Assembly (NCBI GenBank): GCA_031292015.1
Contig: JARLHY010000084.1
Span: 1 to 25,055, forward strand
Source of the DNA: Negativicutes bacterium
GTDB taxonomy: Bacteria > Bacillota_C > Negativicutes > Sporomusales_B > JARLHX01
Length of the DNA stretch: 25,055 nucleotides
Reading direction: 5' to 3'
Part shown: positions 15,616 through 24,910 of the stretch, piece after piece
How the letters are laid out: each line of letters opens with the position of its first letter
Numbering within the stretch: position 1 is the first letter of the stretch
Made by a program: the position numbers and the translations under genes
The notes under the pieces: model-generated
What the model saw: the letters and a program-made list of their open reading frames with translations, nothing else
Told to the model about the DNA's origin: nothing
Databases searched by the model: none

Positions 15616-18586
15616 CGGTCGTAACTCCTCCAGACCTCATTTTTTTGACCAGCATCACTTCATTGCCCTGCCTGTTGTAGATCACGCTGTCCATGAACGA
15701 GAGCATCAGGGGGATGCCCCGGCCTCTTTCCTCCAATACGTTGGCCGCAAACGTCTCTTGGAGGCCGTCTGCTTTCAGCTTGGCAACATACTCGTTGCCC
15801 GGGAATCCCGGCCCGTCTTCCCGTACCCGCAGGATAAGCCGATTTCCGATCTTATTGACCTTGACCCGGGCCTTCTTGCCATGCTCAAAGGCGTTCATGA
15901 CCGCCTCTCCCAGACATATCAAGATTTCCGCCTGATTTCCATTGGCAAGGTCAGTCAAAAGGCCTTGTACCCGCGGCCGGATATGCTGCCGCTCCGTTTC
16001 GGTCGGAAGTTCGAAATAAAGCGGAAAATTGGGTCTGCCGTTGAACTGGAGGCAAAGACCCGAGCTGTCGTCTCTTTTCACCGGATCAGTTGCAAGCTGT
16101 TCCAATAATCCAACAGTCGCCCCAAAATCGTGGGCGTCGAAAAACTCTTCCTGGGACATTCGGTCCGTGATCCCGTCGGTCAGAAAGAAGAATGTATCGG
16201 CATGCTGCACAGGCAGCGTCATTTCACCGACATCGACACTATCACCAATGCCAAGAGGTCTTCCGGGAAGACAGACCCAGCCGTTGCTGACCCCCGTCGA
16301 AGCCAGGAAGTAGTTGATTCCTGCTGAGATACAGGTCAGTACTTTGCGCCGGACGTCCAGGGAAAAAACCATCGCGGCGGCAAAGGAACCATCCGGCAAA
16401 TAGGCGGAGATCTCCGCGTTGAGCCTGGCCAAGATATCTGCCGACCAGGTTTCATCCTTGACCATGGACTCTTTGAAAATGGCGGTTACGGCTGACGTTT
16501 GGAGAGCCGTGGCAAGACCGTGACCGGTCACGTCAAGCAGAAAGCCGCTCAGTCTGTCTCCGTCCGCAGACCATTGATAACCATAGTAGTCGCCACTCAC
16601 ATATTGGGCCGGGCAAAAAATCGTGCGGATGGTCACCTTTTCGTCCTGGTAATCTCCCTGAAGCATCGCCTTCTGTACCATCCCGGCCGTTTCGACGTCT
16701 TTTTGTACTTTTTCCTGCAGTTTTCTTTCCGCTGAAAGATGGTGGTAAGTGAAAAGAGCCAGTTCTTTGTCGTGATGCCGGATCATCGACCCTGTCCGCT
16801 CGACGGTGATGATACTGCCATCTTTGCGGCGGCGCTTTACCATACTTGTCGGGAGGCTGCCCTGCCGCAAAAGATGCTCGGACCGGGAATCATATTCCGG
16901 GTTCTCATAGCCTGTCAAATCGATGGCCAACAGGGACAATAGCTCTCCTTCGGTATAACCGAACATTTCCACGGCAGCTTCATTGACTTCGATGATCCGT
17001 CCTGTTTCCAGCGCATAGACGACAATGGCCTCTGACGACTGCTTCATCAATTCCTTGAAGCGGGCCTCGCTTTCGATGAGAGCGGTTTCGGCCTGGCGCT
17101 GGGCGGTAATATCTTCGGCGACGGTGGCAACATAGCCGGGTTCCGGAATGTAGGCCGACAGACGCAGCCATCGGTCGATCCCGCTATGATAAAAATCGAC
17201 CTGCAACGGGTGTCCACCTGAAATCACCTCGGCGAAAAGGGCAATGAAGCGCCGGTTATCTTCATAGTGCGCAAAAGCTTCGCCGGCAGTTTTTCCGATA
17301 ATATCGGCGGCTTTAATGCCATACATCCTTTCGAATGCCGGATTGACGGCGATGTATTCCCAGTCGGTGATGCGCCCCTCGGCGTCTGTGACTTGCCTGC
17401 GCAGAGCGAACATATCCTGCATGTTGGTGAACAGTCCGTGATAACGCCGTTCGCTGGCGGCGATTTTAGCGGCGCTGTCCTGCTGCGCCTGCACGGTACT
17501 GTCTATTTTCCGGCTCATCTGGATGAAGGTATCGCATAGGGTTTCCAGCTCGGCCGGCATTTTTTCGGGATACTTCTGCTGCCCAACCTGATTGTAGTTT
17601 TCCGACGCGACCAGTTCGGCCTGTTCCAGCAGCCATTCAACCGGGACCTTAATCTGGTTGGTTCTCAGGGAAGCCAGCGGTAAAACCAGCAGCAGCAGCA
17701 GCAGGCCGCCGCCGCTCATCACCGCGAGCTGCCGGTAGATCGGCGCCATGACTTCCGCTTCTTCGATCCTGCCGTATAAGGTCCAGCCCCGTTCCGGCAT
17801 GTCGATGTAATAACCCAGCACCTTTTTGCCGTGTAGATCGGTCCAGATGATAGAACCGGCTGAGCCCTGCTGGATCAGATTCCTCAGTTCTTCAGTGGCT
17901 TTCACCTTCAGCACGGCGGTGTCCTGGGTTAGTCCCAGCGCCTTCAGCCTGTCGGGGAAACGAGGTTCTACAAGCATGAATCCCTGCCGGTTGATCATCT
18001 GCATTTGTCCAGTGTTGCCTGACCAGTTCTCGCGGAACAACGAGCTCAGGGTTGCAGTCTTCACTGAGCCCAAAACAAGCCCCTGAAAGTTTTCGTCGTA
18101 ATCGTACACCGGCGCTGAGAAATTGATGATGGCCTGCCCGCTGTTGCGGCCGATGACAACGCCGGAAATATAGTCATAGCCGGTCCGGGCTTTTTCGTAA
18201 TAAGGCCTGCCGTTGGCGTCCGGGAAACTGATTCCCTTGTTCAAAGTGGACTGTCTGAAGATACCGTTCTTATCGATATAGGATAAGGAGTCGAAGTTTT
18301 TGTCATACTGCTGTTTAAAGTACAGCGCCTCTTCCATCCGCTCCGGGTCCAGGTTGCGGACGACGTCGCTCATACTCAGTTCTTTGACGGTAACCGCGCG
18401 TTCATCAATCCACAGATCAATCAGTCTCTTCTGGGACTCCACCCGCTGGCGCATCAGGTTAAGGTGTTCCTCTTGGGCTGTCTGGACCTGGACAACGGTA
18501 TAAAGGCCCATAACCACCAGGCATGGAACGGCAACCAGTATAATCATCCACAGTCTGTATTGGCGCAGCAATGATCGGGTCCGCAT
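15599..18586 (-). CDS. Membrane sensor with dCache, two PAS, PP2C (SpoIIE) phosphatase and RsbW-like kinase domains
   Basis: This 995-aa protein combines signal sensing with both enzymes of a partner switch. Order: TM1 about 13-33; extracytoplasmic dCache-like sensor about 36-285 (FPDANGRPYYEKARTGYDY block); TM2 about 286-306; linker; PAS1 about 385-495; PAS2 about 505-620. Then a PP2C/SpoIIE phosphatase about 640-845, with metal Asp in SGDYYGY (666), LLDVTGHG (685), FLTDGITD (804) and RDDSS (839-840). Finally a GHKL ATPase about 860-985, with N-box EAVMNAFEHG (Glu894, Asn898), REDGPGF (924) and ERGRGIPL (955). All key residues are present, so both phosphatase and kinase are probably active. 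The ATG at 18584-18586 follows AAGGTGAC. It is coupled to the downstream STAS gene. Whether its output is a sigma factor, a diguanylate cyclase or motility is not visible. Confidence 0.9.
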   Translation of the reverse strand: MRTRSLLRQYRLWMIILVAVPCLVVMGLYTVVQVQTAQEEHLNLMRQRVESQKRLIDLWIDERAVTVKELSMSDVVRNLDPERMEEALYFKQQYDKNFDSLSYIDKNGIFRQSTLNKGISFPDANGRPYYEKARTGYDYISGVVIGRNSGQAIINFSAPVYDYDENFQGLVLGSVKTATLSSLFRENWSGNTGQMQMINRQGFMLVEPRFPDRLKALGLTQDTAVLKVKATEELRNLIQQGSAGSIIWTDLHGKKVLGYYIDMPERGWTLYGRIEEAEVMAPIYRQLAVMSGGGLLLLLLVLPLASLRTNQIKVPVEWLLEQAELVASENYNQVGQQKYPEKMPAELETLCDTFIQMSRKIDSTVQAQQDSAAKIAASERRYHGLFTNMQDMFALRRQVTDAEGRITDWEYIAVNPAFERMYGIKAADIIGKTAGEAFAHYEDNRRFIALFAEVISGGHPLQVDFYHSGIDRWLRLSAYIPEPGYVATVAEDITAQRQAETALIESEARFKELMKQSSEAIVVYALETGRIIEVNEAAVEMFGYTEGELLSLLAIDLTGYENPEYDSRSEHLLRQGSLPTSMVKRRRKDGSIITVERTGSMIRHHDKELALFTYHHLSAERKLQEKVQKDVETAGMVQKAMLQGDYQDEKVTIRTIFCPAQYVSGDYYGYQWSADGDRLSGFLLDVTGHGLATALQTSAVTAIFKESMVKDETWSADILARLNAEISAYLPDGSFAAAMVFSLDVRRKVLTCISAGINYFLASTGVSNGWVCLPGRPLGIGDSVDVGEMTLPVQHADTFFFLTDGITDRMSQEEFFDAHDFGATVGLLEQLATDPVKRDDSSGLCLQFNGRPNFPLYFELPTETERQHIRPRVQGLLTDLANGNQAEILICLGEAVMNAFEHGKKARVKVNKIGNRLILRVREDGPGFPGNEYVAKLKADGLQETFAANVLEERGRGIPLMLSFMDSVIYNRQGNEVMLVKKMRSGGVTTDELQN

Positions 18587-18907
18587 TTTGTCACCTTCAT
18601 AATCAGGCTGCCGGTTCTTGAACAGTAATACAGAAATTTAATTTCGACAATTTATGATAATTACCTCTAAAAAATGCAAGCCGAGGAAATATTTCTCGTT
18701 CTCGTAAAAGGATAACCGGTTCAACATTTTAACCGGACGCTTCCCGGATTGCCCCCCAAGACTAAGACGCCGGGCAGCAAAGTATTCAGCGTCCCGACCA
18801 CAACATCTTGTTCTCCCTCTTCAGAGTCAATCAATATATAGTGTTATCAACAGTATCATTTGTGACTATGTTAGTAACAATACAATGAATTACTTACAAA
18901 TAGTTTT

Positions 18908-18936
18908 ATCCCCAACCCTTGTCTGGGGATTATTTT
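18908..18936 (+). terminator. Orphan Rho-independent terminator
   Basis: ATCCCCA (18908-18914) pairs with TGGGGAT (18924-18930) over a 9-nt loop, followed by TATTTTTG. The U-tract is only on the plus strand. No plus-strand gene lies upstream in this gap; rqcH ended at 15273 with its own terminator. It therefore suggests an untranslated plus-strand transcript starting within 18590-18900. Confidence 0.6.
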
Positions 18937-19353
18937 TGCTCCGTCGTTATCCATATTTATACAATTATCTTGTCGTACTCGATCCTTATCGACCTTTTTC
19001 GCCTCATTTTTTCTTGGCAAAAAGTCTGCTGACCCGCTAATATAGAGATTTTAAAGCAAATAGTCATTACTCCACTATATATACTATCATTTTAAAAGCC
19101 CATTATATAATTCCCCTGAATTTCTTTGTTCCTCTGGCAGTAATCTGTTTCAAGCAACCGCTAGTTTACAATAAAAAACTTATCAGACATATGCCTTAGC
19201 GCCATGCTCACCTCTCTGCCAGATATCCGCTCCCCCTCCATCCGAACCATTACCGACAGCACTTCTGGCTTTGAATCCAGTCAAGTCGCAGAACTGTGAT
19301 TGGGAATAACCAGACCGCCCCTATAGATTCCTGTCTTATTTTGCCAAAATTTG

Positions 19354-19381
19354 TTGATTTGTTTCATCTGCATGATACAAT
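19354..19381 (+). promoter_or_regulatory. Promoter of the EAL-HDOD gene
   Basis: TTGATT (19354-19359) and TACAAT (19376-19381) are separated by 16 nt. The start site would be about 72 nt upstream of the ATG. Confidence 0.45.
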
Positions 19382-19392
19382 ATTAGTATCAT
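19372..19392. promoter_or_regulatory. Dyad overlapping the -10 box, possible operator
   Basis: ATGATAC (19372-19378) and GTATCAT (19386-19392) form a perfect 7-bp inverted repeat with a 7-nt spacer. It covers the predicted -10 box and start site of the EAL-HDOD gene. No cognate regulator is identified. Confidence 0.4.
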
Positions 19393-19459
19393 CACTTGGT
19401 AAGTTCCGTGTCAGCAACGGTAAAAACGCCAATAACCTTGATAAACGGGGGTAGTGAGA

Positions 19460-20623
19460 ATGAAAACATTCATGACTAGGCAGCCTGTCTTCAGCAGAGG
19501 TATCGATGTGGTTGCCTATGAGTGGATATTCCGCACCGGGGATCTGGTGCCAGTCTTCGCTGAATTTGGCTCTGACCGTCTGACCAGCCGGAAGAAAGTT
19601 TTCCTGCAATATTGCGATGATCTGATCGACAATGATTTTTCCCGGCAACTGCCGCGACAACTGATGGTTGTCGACATCAGCGACAGTCTGAGAGCTGGCG
19701 GCGATATGACGGAGGCCTGCCGGAAGCTGCGGGAGTTAGGTTACTCGATTATTGCCGATCAGGACGTATTCAGTCCGGCCTTTCAGTCGGTGTTGGGAAT
19801 GGTCAATGTTATAAGAGTCGATTTCCGGGAAGCTGCCGGCGATAGGCAAAGATCAGTCGTAAAGCAGGCCGAAACGGCCCACTGTGAAGTCTGGGCAACA
19901 AACGTGGATAGCCGAAGTGCTTTTAAAGAAGCGAATGCCCTCGGTTGCCATTATATTGCAGGCTATTTTTTCACCGAATCGCAGCCTTCCGCAGGCAGCC
20001 AGTTATCCGCCACCAGAGGCCAGTATTTCCGAATCTTGAGCGAGCTCGCCCGGCCGGAAATCGAGTTTGACCAGCTTGAAAGCATCATTCGTCATGACGT
20101 CGGCTTCACTTATAAATTGCTGCAATTCGTCAATTCCGCCGCTTTTGGCATGCGGACCACCATTCATTCCATCAAGCAGGCCCTGGTGCTGCTGGGGAAA
20201 CGCGAAATCGTCGAATGGGTTTCTACCCTGGCGATCCGCGAAGCAAGCGTAAATAAGCCGCGCGAACTTGCTTTCCTGTCCATCGCCCGGGGCAAATTCG
20301 GTGAACTGCTTGCCGCCAAGGCCGGCTTGGAACAGCGGGCCACCGACATTTTCCTGATGGGAATGTTCTCCCTGATCGATTGCCTTCTTGACCAGCCACT
20401 ATCAGAAATCCTGACTGAATTGCCCATCGCCGACGATGTTAAAGAAGCCCTGCGGGGTAATCCCAATCCCCTAAGAGACGTTTACGATCTGATCCTGGCC
20501 TACGAAAAAGGGCATTGGCCTGAAGCGGCCGAGCTTGCCGGCAAGCTTGGCATTTTGGAAGACCTTGTCCCGGACCTTTATTTTAAGGCCCTCTTCTGGA
20601 CGGACGACCTGTCCCGGGATTAA
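19460..20623 (+). CDS. YuxH-like protein with degenerate EAL and HDOD domains
   Basis: The 387-aa protein has an N-terminal EAL-fold region (about 1-190) and a C-terminal HDOD domain (about 195-375). The start MTRQPVFSRGIDVVAYEWIFR matches the family opening, but later phosphodiesterase motifs are eroded: the metal-binding DDFG region reads IIADQDVFS and the QGY motif reads IAGYFF. c-di-GMP hydrolysis is therefore unlikely, and a binding or scaffold role is more plausible. HDOD is seen in IRHDVGFTYKLLQFVNSAAFGM and IHSIKQALVLLGKREIVEWVS. The ATG at 19460 has GGGGGT at 7 nt; the GTG at 19454 is too close to that site. It is a single-gene unit with its own promoter and terminator. Confidence 0.88.
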   Translation: MKTFMTRQPVFSRGIDVVAYEWIFRTGDLVPVFAEFGSDRLTSRKKVFLQYCDDLIDNDFSRQLPRQLMVVDISDSLRAGGDMTEACRKLRELGYSIIADQDVFSPAFQSVLGMVNVIRVDFREAAGDRQRSVVKQAETAHCEVWATNVDSRSAFKEANALGCHYIAGYFFTESQPSAGSQLSATRGQYFRILSELARPEIEFDQLESIIRHDVGFTYKLLQFVNSAAFGMRTTIHSIKQALVLLGKREIVEWVSTLAIREASVNKPRELAFLSIARGKFGELLAAKAGLEQRATDIFLMGMFSLIDCLLDQPLSEILTELPIADDVKEALRGNPNPLRDVYDLILAYEKGHWPEAAELAGKLGILEDLVPDLYFKALFWTDDLSRD

Positions 20624-20642
20624 ATGTTCGTTAGACACAAAG

Positions 20643-20673
20643 AAACCTCGGTGCCATCGCACCGAGGTTTTTC
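20643..20673 (+). terminator. Terminator of the EAL-HDOD gene
   Basis: A perfect 12-bp stem pairs AAACCTCGGTGC (20643-20654) with GCACCGAGGTTT (20659-20670) around a CATC loop, followed by TTC. It starts 20 nt after the stop codon. Confidence 0.85.
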
Positions 20674-20689
20674 AGTTTATTGAGAAACC

Positions 20690-20881
20690 CAGACTGTTCA
20701 AAAAGGTCGAGATACACGTTCTGATTTCACCAATTTCATCAGCGCATAGGTTTGCTGGCGATAATCTTGCGCATCATGTGCGGATCGCTGCGAGGAAGCG
20801 CGCGCAGACAGTACATGGTGACGTACGGCAAGCGCGCTCCCGGAGCACCAATGACGCAGATTGGCCTTTTTCAACAGCCTG
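20690..20881. mobile_element. MITE-like element with 19-bp terminal inverted repeats
   Basis: The left end CAGACTGTTCAAAAAGGTC (20690-20708) matches the reverse complement of the right end GGCCTTTTTCAACAGCCTG (20863-20881) at 16 of 19 positions. The interior of about 154 bp is GC-rich in the middle, with GCGCGC tracts and a CGTACG-containing core, and encodes no transposase. I see no confident target-site duplication. The right end stops 3 bp from the pyrR stop codon, and the left end lies 17 nt past the terminator of the convergent gene. The overall look resembles non-autonomous intergenic repeats of Firmicutes; the family name is not known to me. A 74-codon minus-strand frame across it is a repeat-derived artefact. 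Confidence 0.7.
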
Positions 20882-20884
20882 AAC

Positions 20885-22376
<1,492 letters not shown>

Positions 22377-22380
<4 letters not shown>

Positions 22381-22829
22381 TTTTTTTCATCCTTCTTGGC
22401 GGATAAATACAAGACATCGTAAAGAATTAAGGCAACGCCGGTCACGATGGCCATATCGGCGACATTGAACACCGGCCAGACGCGAAAATCAAGAAAATCC
22501 ACCACATAACCGGTCTTGACCCTGTCGATGAAATTGCCCGCCGCCCCGCCCACCTGCAGGCCGATTCCGACCCGCAGCAAACGGTATCCGGGAGGGATGC
22601 GGCGATAGTAATAGCCGATCACGACAATCAGAATCACCGCCACCGCCAGAAAAAAAACCGTCTGGTGCTCCAGTATGCCGAAAGCCGCGCCGGGGTTAAG
22701 AACATAAGTAATATGAAAAACGCCGTCAACCACCGGAATCGACATGCCGGGAACCATCCGGGACTGGATATAATATTTCACCGCTTGATCGAGGACAGCC
22801 ACAACCACGGCTAACAGCAAGATTGGCAC
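22377..22829 (-). CDS. lspA: Lipoprotein signal peptidase (signal peptidase II)
   Basis: LspA cleaves signal peptides from diacylated prolipoproteins in the membrane. The 150-aa protein has four predicted transmembrane segments. Motifs include LDQAVKYY, LNPGAAFGIL, GGAAGNFIDRV, VVDFLDFRVWPVFNVADMAI; the aspartates in VVDF and NVAD are the expected catalytic pair. Start GTG at 22827-22829, with GGGAGAG upstream at slightly long spacing (about 10 nt). It lies 30 bp after mgsA and overlaps rluD by 4 nt. Confidence 0.95.
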
Positions 22830-22859
22830 AAAACCGTCTCTCCCATTCTTTCCGGCAGG

Positions 22860-23231
22860 TTAATCCATTTCCAGGGCGTTCAGCAGCAGCTGGGCACAGC
22901 TCTCGTTGGTAGCCACAGGCACGTTGTGGACGTCACAGACCCGCAGCAGGGCCGTGATATCAGGTTCATGCGGCTGGGCCGTCAAAGGATCGCGCAGGAA
23001 AATAACCACGTCGACCTTCTGGCAGGCTATCTTTGAGCCGATCTGCAGGTCGCCTCCCAGCGGTCCTGAGAGATACCGGGTGACTTCCAGCGGAGTATTT
23101 TCCGCGATCAGCGTGCCGGTCGTTGCTGTCGCCATCAGATCGTACTTGGCGAGGATGGTCTGATTGGCCCTCACGAAAGCCAGCATTTCCTCTTTCTTGC
23201 GGTCATGGGCGATAAGCGCAATCGTCTTCAT
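22860..23231 (-). CDS. mgsA: Methylglyoxal synthase
   Basis: MgsA converts dihydroxyacetone phosphate to methylglyoxal and phosphate, relieving phosphate limitation or sugar-phosphate stress. The 123-aa protein starts [17 protein letters not shown]. Key residues are the His-Asp of AHDRKK, the catalytic Asp in [27 protein letters not shown] and the His in [10 protein letters not shown]. The ATG at 23229-23231 follows AGGTGA. A longer upstream-extended frame would run through the preceding ferredoxin region in a different frame and is rejected. It sits between ferredoxin and lspA, likely within one transcript. Confidence 0.94.
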   Translation of the reverse strand: MKTIALIAHDRKKEEMLAFVRANQTILAKYDLMATATTGTLIAENTPLEVTRYLSGPLGGDLQIGSKIACQKVDVVIFLRDPLTAQPHEPDITALLRVCDVHNVPVATNESCAQLLLNALEMD

Positions 23232-23289
23232 ATTTTCACCTATTTTCCCTTGCTTTATCGAGTCCCCTAAAGGGGGTTTATAACGTAAT

Positions 23290-23313
23290 GAAGCGTAGCA
23301 ACAGCTACGCTTC
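23290..23313 (-). other. Hairpin between ferredoxin and mgsA
   Basis: A perfect 10-bp stem pairs GAAGCGTAGC (23290-23299) with GCTACGCTTC (23304-23313) around AACA. It starts 13 nt after the ferredoxin stop. No U-tract follows on the minus strand, so it may stabilise RNA 3' ends or attenuate weakly rather than terminate. Confidence 0.45.
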
Positions 23314-23325
23314 GGCGAATTGTCA

Positions 23326-23493
23326 TTACTGGCCCGGGCTGATGGCCCCCACCGGACAGACTTCCGCGCAAGAGCCGCAGTCGACACACTGATCACTTAT
23401 AACGTATTGCGATTCGCCCTCGGAGATAGCGCCAACCGGGCATGTCGAAGCACACGCGCCGCACTTAATGCACTCGCTGTTGATTACATACAT
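23326..23493 (-). CDS. 2[4Fe-4S] ferredoxin (clostridial type)
   Basis: A 55-aa electron carrier with two cluster motifs, [12 protein letters not shown] and [12 protein letters not shown], each fitting CX2CX2CX3CP, the classic low-potential bacterial ferredoxin. Length and the internal duplication fit. The start ATG at 23491-23493 follows GGGAGGTGATACC, an excellent ribosome site. It is preceded by an extended -10 promoter and may be transcribed with mgsA, though the hairpin lies between them. The redox partner is unknown. Confidence 0.95.
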   Translation of the reverse strand: MYVINSECIKCGACASTCPVGAISEGESQYVISDQCVDCGSCAEVCPVGAISPGQ

Positions 23494-23522
23494 GGTATCA
23501 CCTCCCTGTCCTAATAAACCTT

Positions 23523-23531
23523 ATTATACCA
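23523..23531 (-). promoter_or_regulatory. Extended -10 promoter of the ferredoxin gene
   Basis: On the minus strand TGGTATAAT (perfect TATAAT at plus 23523-23528 with the TGN extension) lies about 30 nt before the ferredoxin ATG. No good -35 box is visible; a T8 run sits around that position. Confidence 0.5.
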
Positions 23532-23563
23532 TAACGTCTGGAAAAAAAACCAGGCTCCAGCCG

Positions 23564-24265
23564 CTAATCTTTGTTCGAAAATAATCGCCTTTCAATCTTG
23601 TCGCGGTAGCAGTAGGCTAAGATGGCCAGACCGACCAGCATGGACGTTATGGCTACCGTCCAGCGCAGACTGCGGGTGAGGTTCTGTCCCAGAATGGAGT
23701 AAAGCACAATGGCCGGAGTCTGGCCGATGGCGGTGGCCAGGACGAAGTGGCTGAGCGAAATGTTGGTCAGCCCGGCACCGTAACTGATCACCTTGAACGG
23801 TATGACCGGAGTCAGCCTGGTGACAAACACCGCCAGGACTCCATGGCGCTGAAAAAAGCGGTCGGTGACGTCAAGGTGGTGGGCTTTTACAAACCGTTCC
23901 ACCACCGGACGACCATACCACCTGGCGATACCGAAATCCAGCAGCGCACCGAGCAGAGCCCCCAGCCAGGAGTACAGCGAGCCGTACTGCCAGCCGAAGA
24001 TCCAGGCGTTGGTGATGGTGATGGCCAGTCCCGGCACCAGGGGAATCGTGGACTGGAGCGCCATGAGAACCACAGAGGTAACCGGTGCCCAAACCCCGTA
24101 GGACAGGATGAACAGCCTGAGTCCCTCGAAATTACGCGCCCGCAGGTAACCCACACCGGTTGCAATGAAATCATGCACGTCAGGTAACAGATAATAAGCC
24201 GCTATCGCCGCGCCCAGGACGCCGAACTTGATCGCGTATACTGTTTTGGTCGTCGGTTCGGCCAT
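23564..24265 (-). CDS. TVP38/TMEM64 (VTT/DedA-type) membrane protein
   Basis: This 233-aa integral membrane protein belongs to the VTT-domain superfamily, members of which act in lipid or undecaprenyl-phosphate transport. It has about five to six hydrophobic segments. The signature loop is FVTRLTPVIPFKVISYGAGLTNISLSHFVLATAIGQTP, preceded by FGWQYGSLYSWLGALLGALLDFGIARWYG. The ATG at 24263-24265 has GGGGAGG about 9 nt upstream. After the TAG stop the minus strand reaches a T8 run (23541-23548) without a strong stem, a possible weak terminator. It is not the classical DedA subgroup. Confidence 0.88.
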   Translation of the reverse strand: MAEPTTKTVYAIKFGVLGAAIAAYYLLPDVHDFIATGVGYLRARNFEGLRLFILSYGVWAPVTSVVLMALQSTIPLVPGLAITITNAWIFGWQYGSLYSWLGALLGALLDFGIARWYGRPVVERFVKAHHLDVTDRFFQRHGVLAVFVTRLTPVIPFKVISYGAGLTNISLSHFVLATAIGQTPAIVLYSILGQNLTRSLRWTVAITSMLVGLAILAYCYRDKIERRLFSNKD

Positions 24266-24377
24266 CGGAGCAACCTCCCCTGCTTACCCTCTATATACTA
24301 GATAAGAGCCGTGAAATTGTGCCTGCCTGCCGCCGCTGAAGTAGCATTCCCTGTAAGCGATCGTTTATGCCCCCTCT

Positions 24378-24611
24378 TTATTTGCCCTGGCGTTTGCGCG
24401 GTTTCTTCCCGGCAGACGCCGGAGCAGCCGGCGAGGCGGTCCGGCGGCGCCGCTGCAGCATCGAAAGCAGCAGTGTGATAACCCCCAGTCCCCCGATAAC
24501 AAACCAGGGAATATCCTTCGTTTCGCCGTCACTCTGACTCATAAACAGGGCCAGTCCGGCAAAAGCAAGGGTGACCACACTCAAAAGGGCATTCTTCTCT
24601 ACTGTATTCAC
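24378..24611 (-). CDS. Small two-TM membrane protein, hypothetical
   Basis: A 77-aa protein with two hydrophobic segments (about 7-24 and 36-51) and a strongly basic C-terminus (RRRRTASPA...KKPRKRQGK). The GTG at 24609-24611 follows GGGAGG at about 9 nt. No family is recognised. The spacing of 112 bp to the VTT gene, with no terminator seen, allows cotranscription. The basic tail would face the cytoplasm and could contact phospholipid or nucleic acid; that is inference. Confidence 0.6.
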   Translation of the reverse strand: MNTVEKNALLSVVTLAFAGLALFMSQSDGETKDIPWFVIGGLGVITLLLSMLQRRRRTASPAAPASAGKKPRKRQGK

Positions 24612-24686
24612 CTGGGCGGCCTCCCTTTCGCTGATATCATAAGTTATTTAGGCGCGAATTACGAAAATTCCTGCAACTTCCTCCAT

Positions 24687-24710
24687 GAGAAAACCCGGCT
24701 TTCGCCGGGC
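24687..24710 (-). terminator. Minus-strand terminator upstream of the small membrane gene
   Basis: CCCGGC (24694-24699) pairs with GCCGGG (24704-24709) around a TTTC loop (GAAA on the minus strand), and the minus strand continues with TTTTCTC. It would end a transcript arriving from beyond 24710, where only repeats B and A are present in the window. Confidence 0.65.
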
Positions 24711-24750
24711 CGGCGTGAACAAACCTATCTTTGAGCTATTGGAAAGGAAA

Positions 24751-24853
24751 GGGAGGGGATTTCCGCAGCGGAACTCGCCCACATCCGTGGATAAGTTCAA
24801 CTAAGCCTCGGGAGATTTCTCCCAAGGCCAGTTTTACTAATATCCCCAGCCGT
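24751..24853. repeat. Intergenic repeat B, right copy
   Basis: This copy aligns with 335-438. The central hairpin has arms GCCTCGGGAG (24805-24814) and CTCCCAAGGC (24819-24828), 9 of 10 pairs. The stem sequence differs from the left copy while the flanks are nearly identical, and AGTTTT follows. The block CCCACATCCGTGGATAAGTT is unchanged. No gene is seen here; 24612-24686 holds only the upstream region of the small membrane gene. Confidence 0.75.
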
Positions 24854-24910
24854 TATCAACGATGCCTTTCCCTCTCATCCAGCCTTTTTCCTCTTCTCAC
24901 CGCAAAAGTG

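Larger units (their letters stand above)
18587..19459. other. AT-rich region of about 870 bp without a convincing gene
   Basis: This is the longest gene-free interior stretch. It holds the upstream region of the minus-strand sensor, an inverted repeat CCGGTT (18716-18721)/AACCGG (18731-18736), an orphan plus-strand terminator at 18908-18936, and the promoter and dyad of the EAL-HDOD gene at 19354-19392. A 31-codon frame at 19204-19299 looks protein-like (ITDSTSGFESSQVAEL) but has no ribosome site; it may be a remnant. The base composition is clearly more AT-rich than flanking genes. Confidence 0.6.

Noticed and set aside
19204..19299. 31-codon frame with protein-like composition in the gene desert
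   Set aside because: No ribosome site, ends in TGA, and reading through gives no recognisable domain. Could be a remnant of a lost gene but unsupported.
23232..23396. N-terminal extension of mgsA by 55 codons
   Set aside because: It overlaps the ferredoxin gene end in another frame and crosses a hairpin; the [10 protein letters not shown] start with AGGTGA fits the family length.
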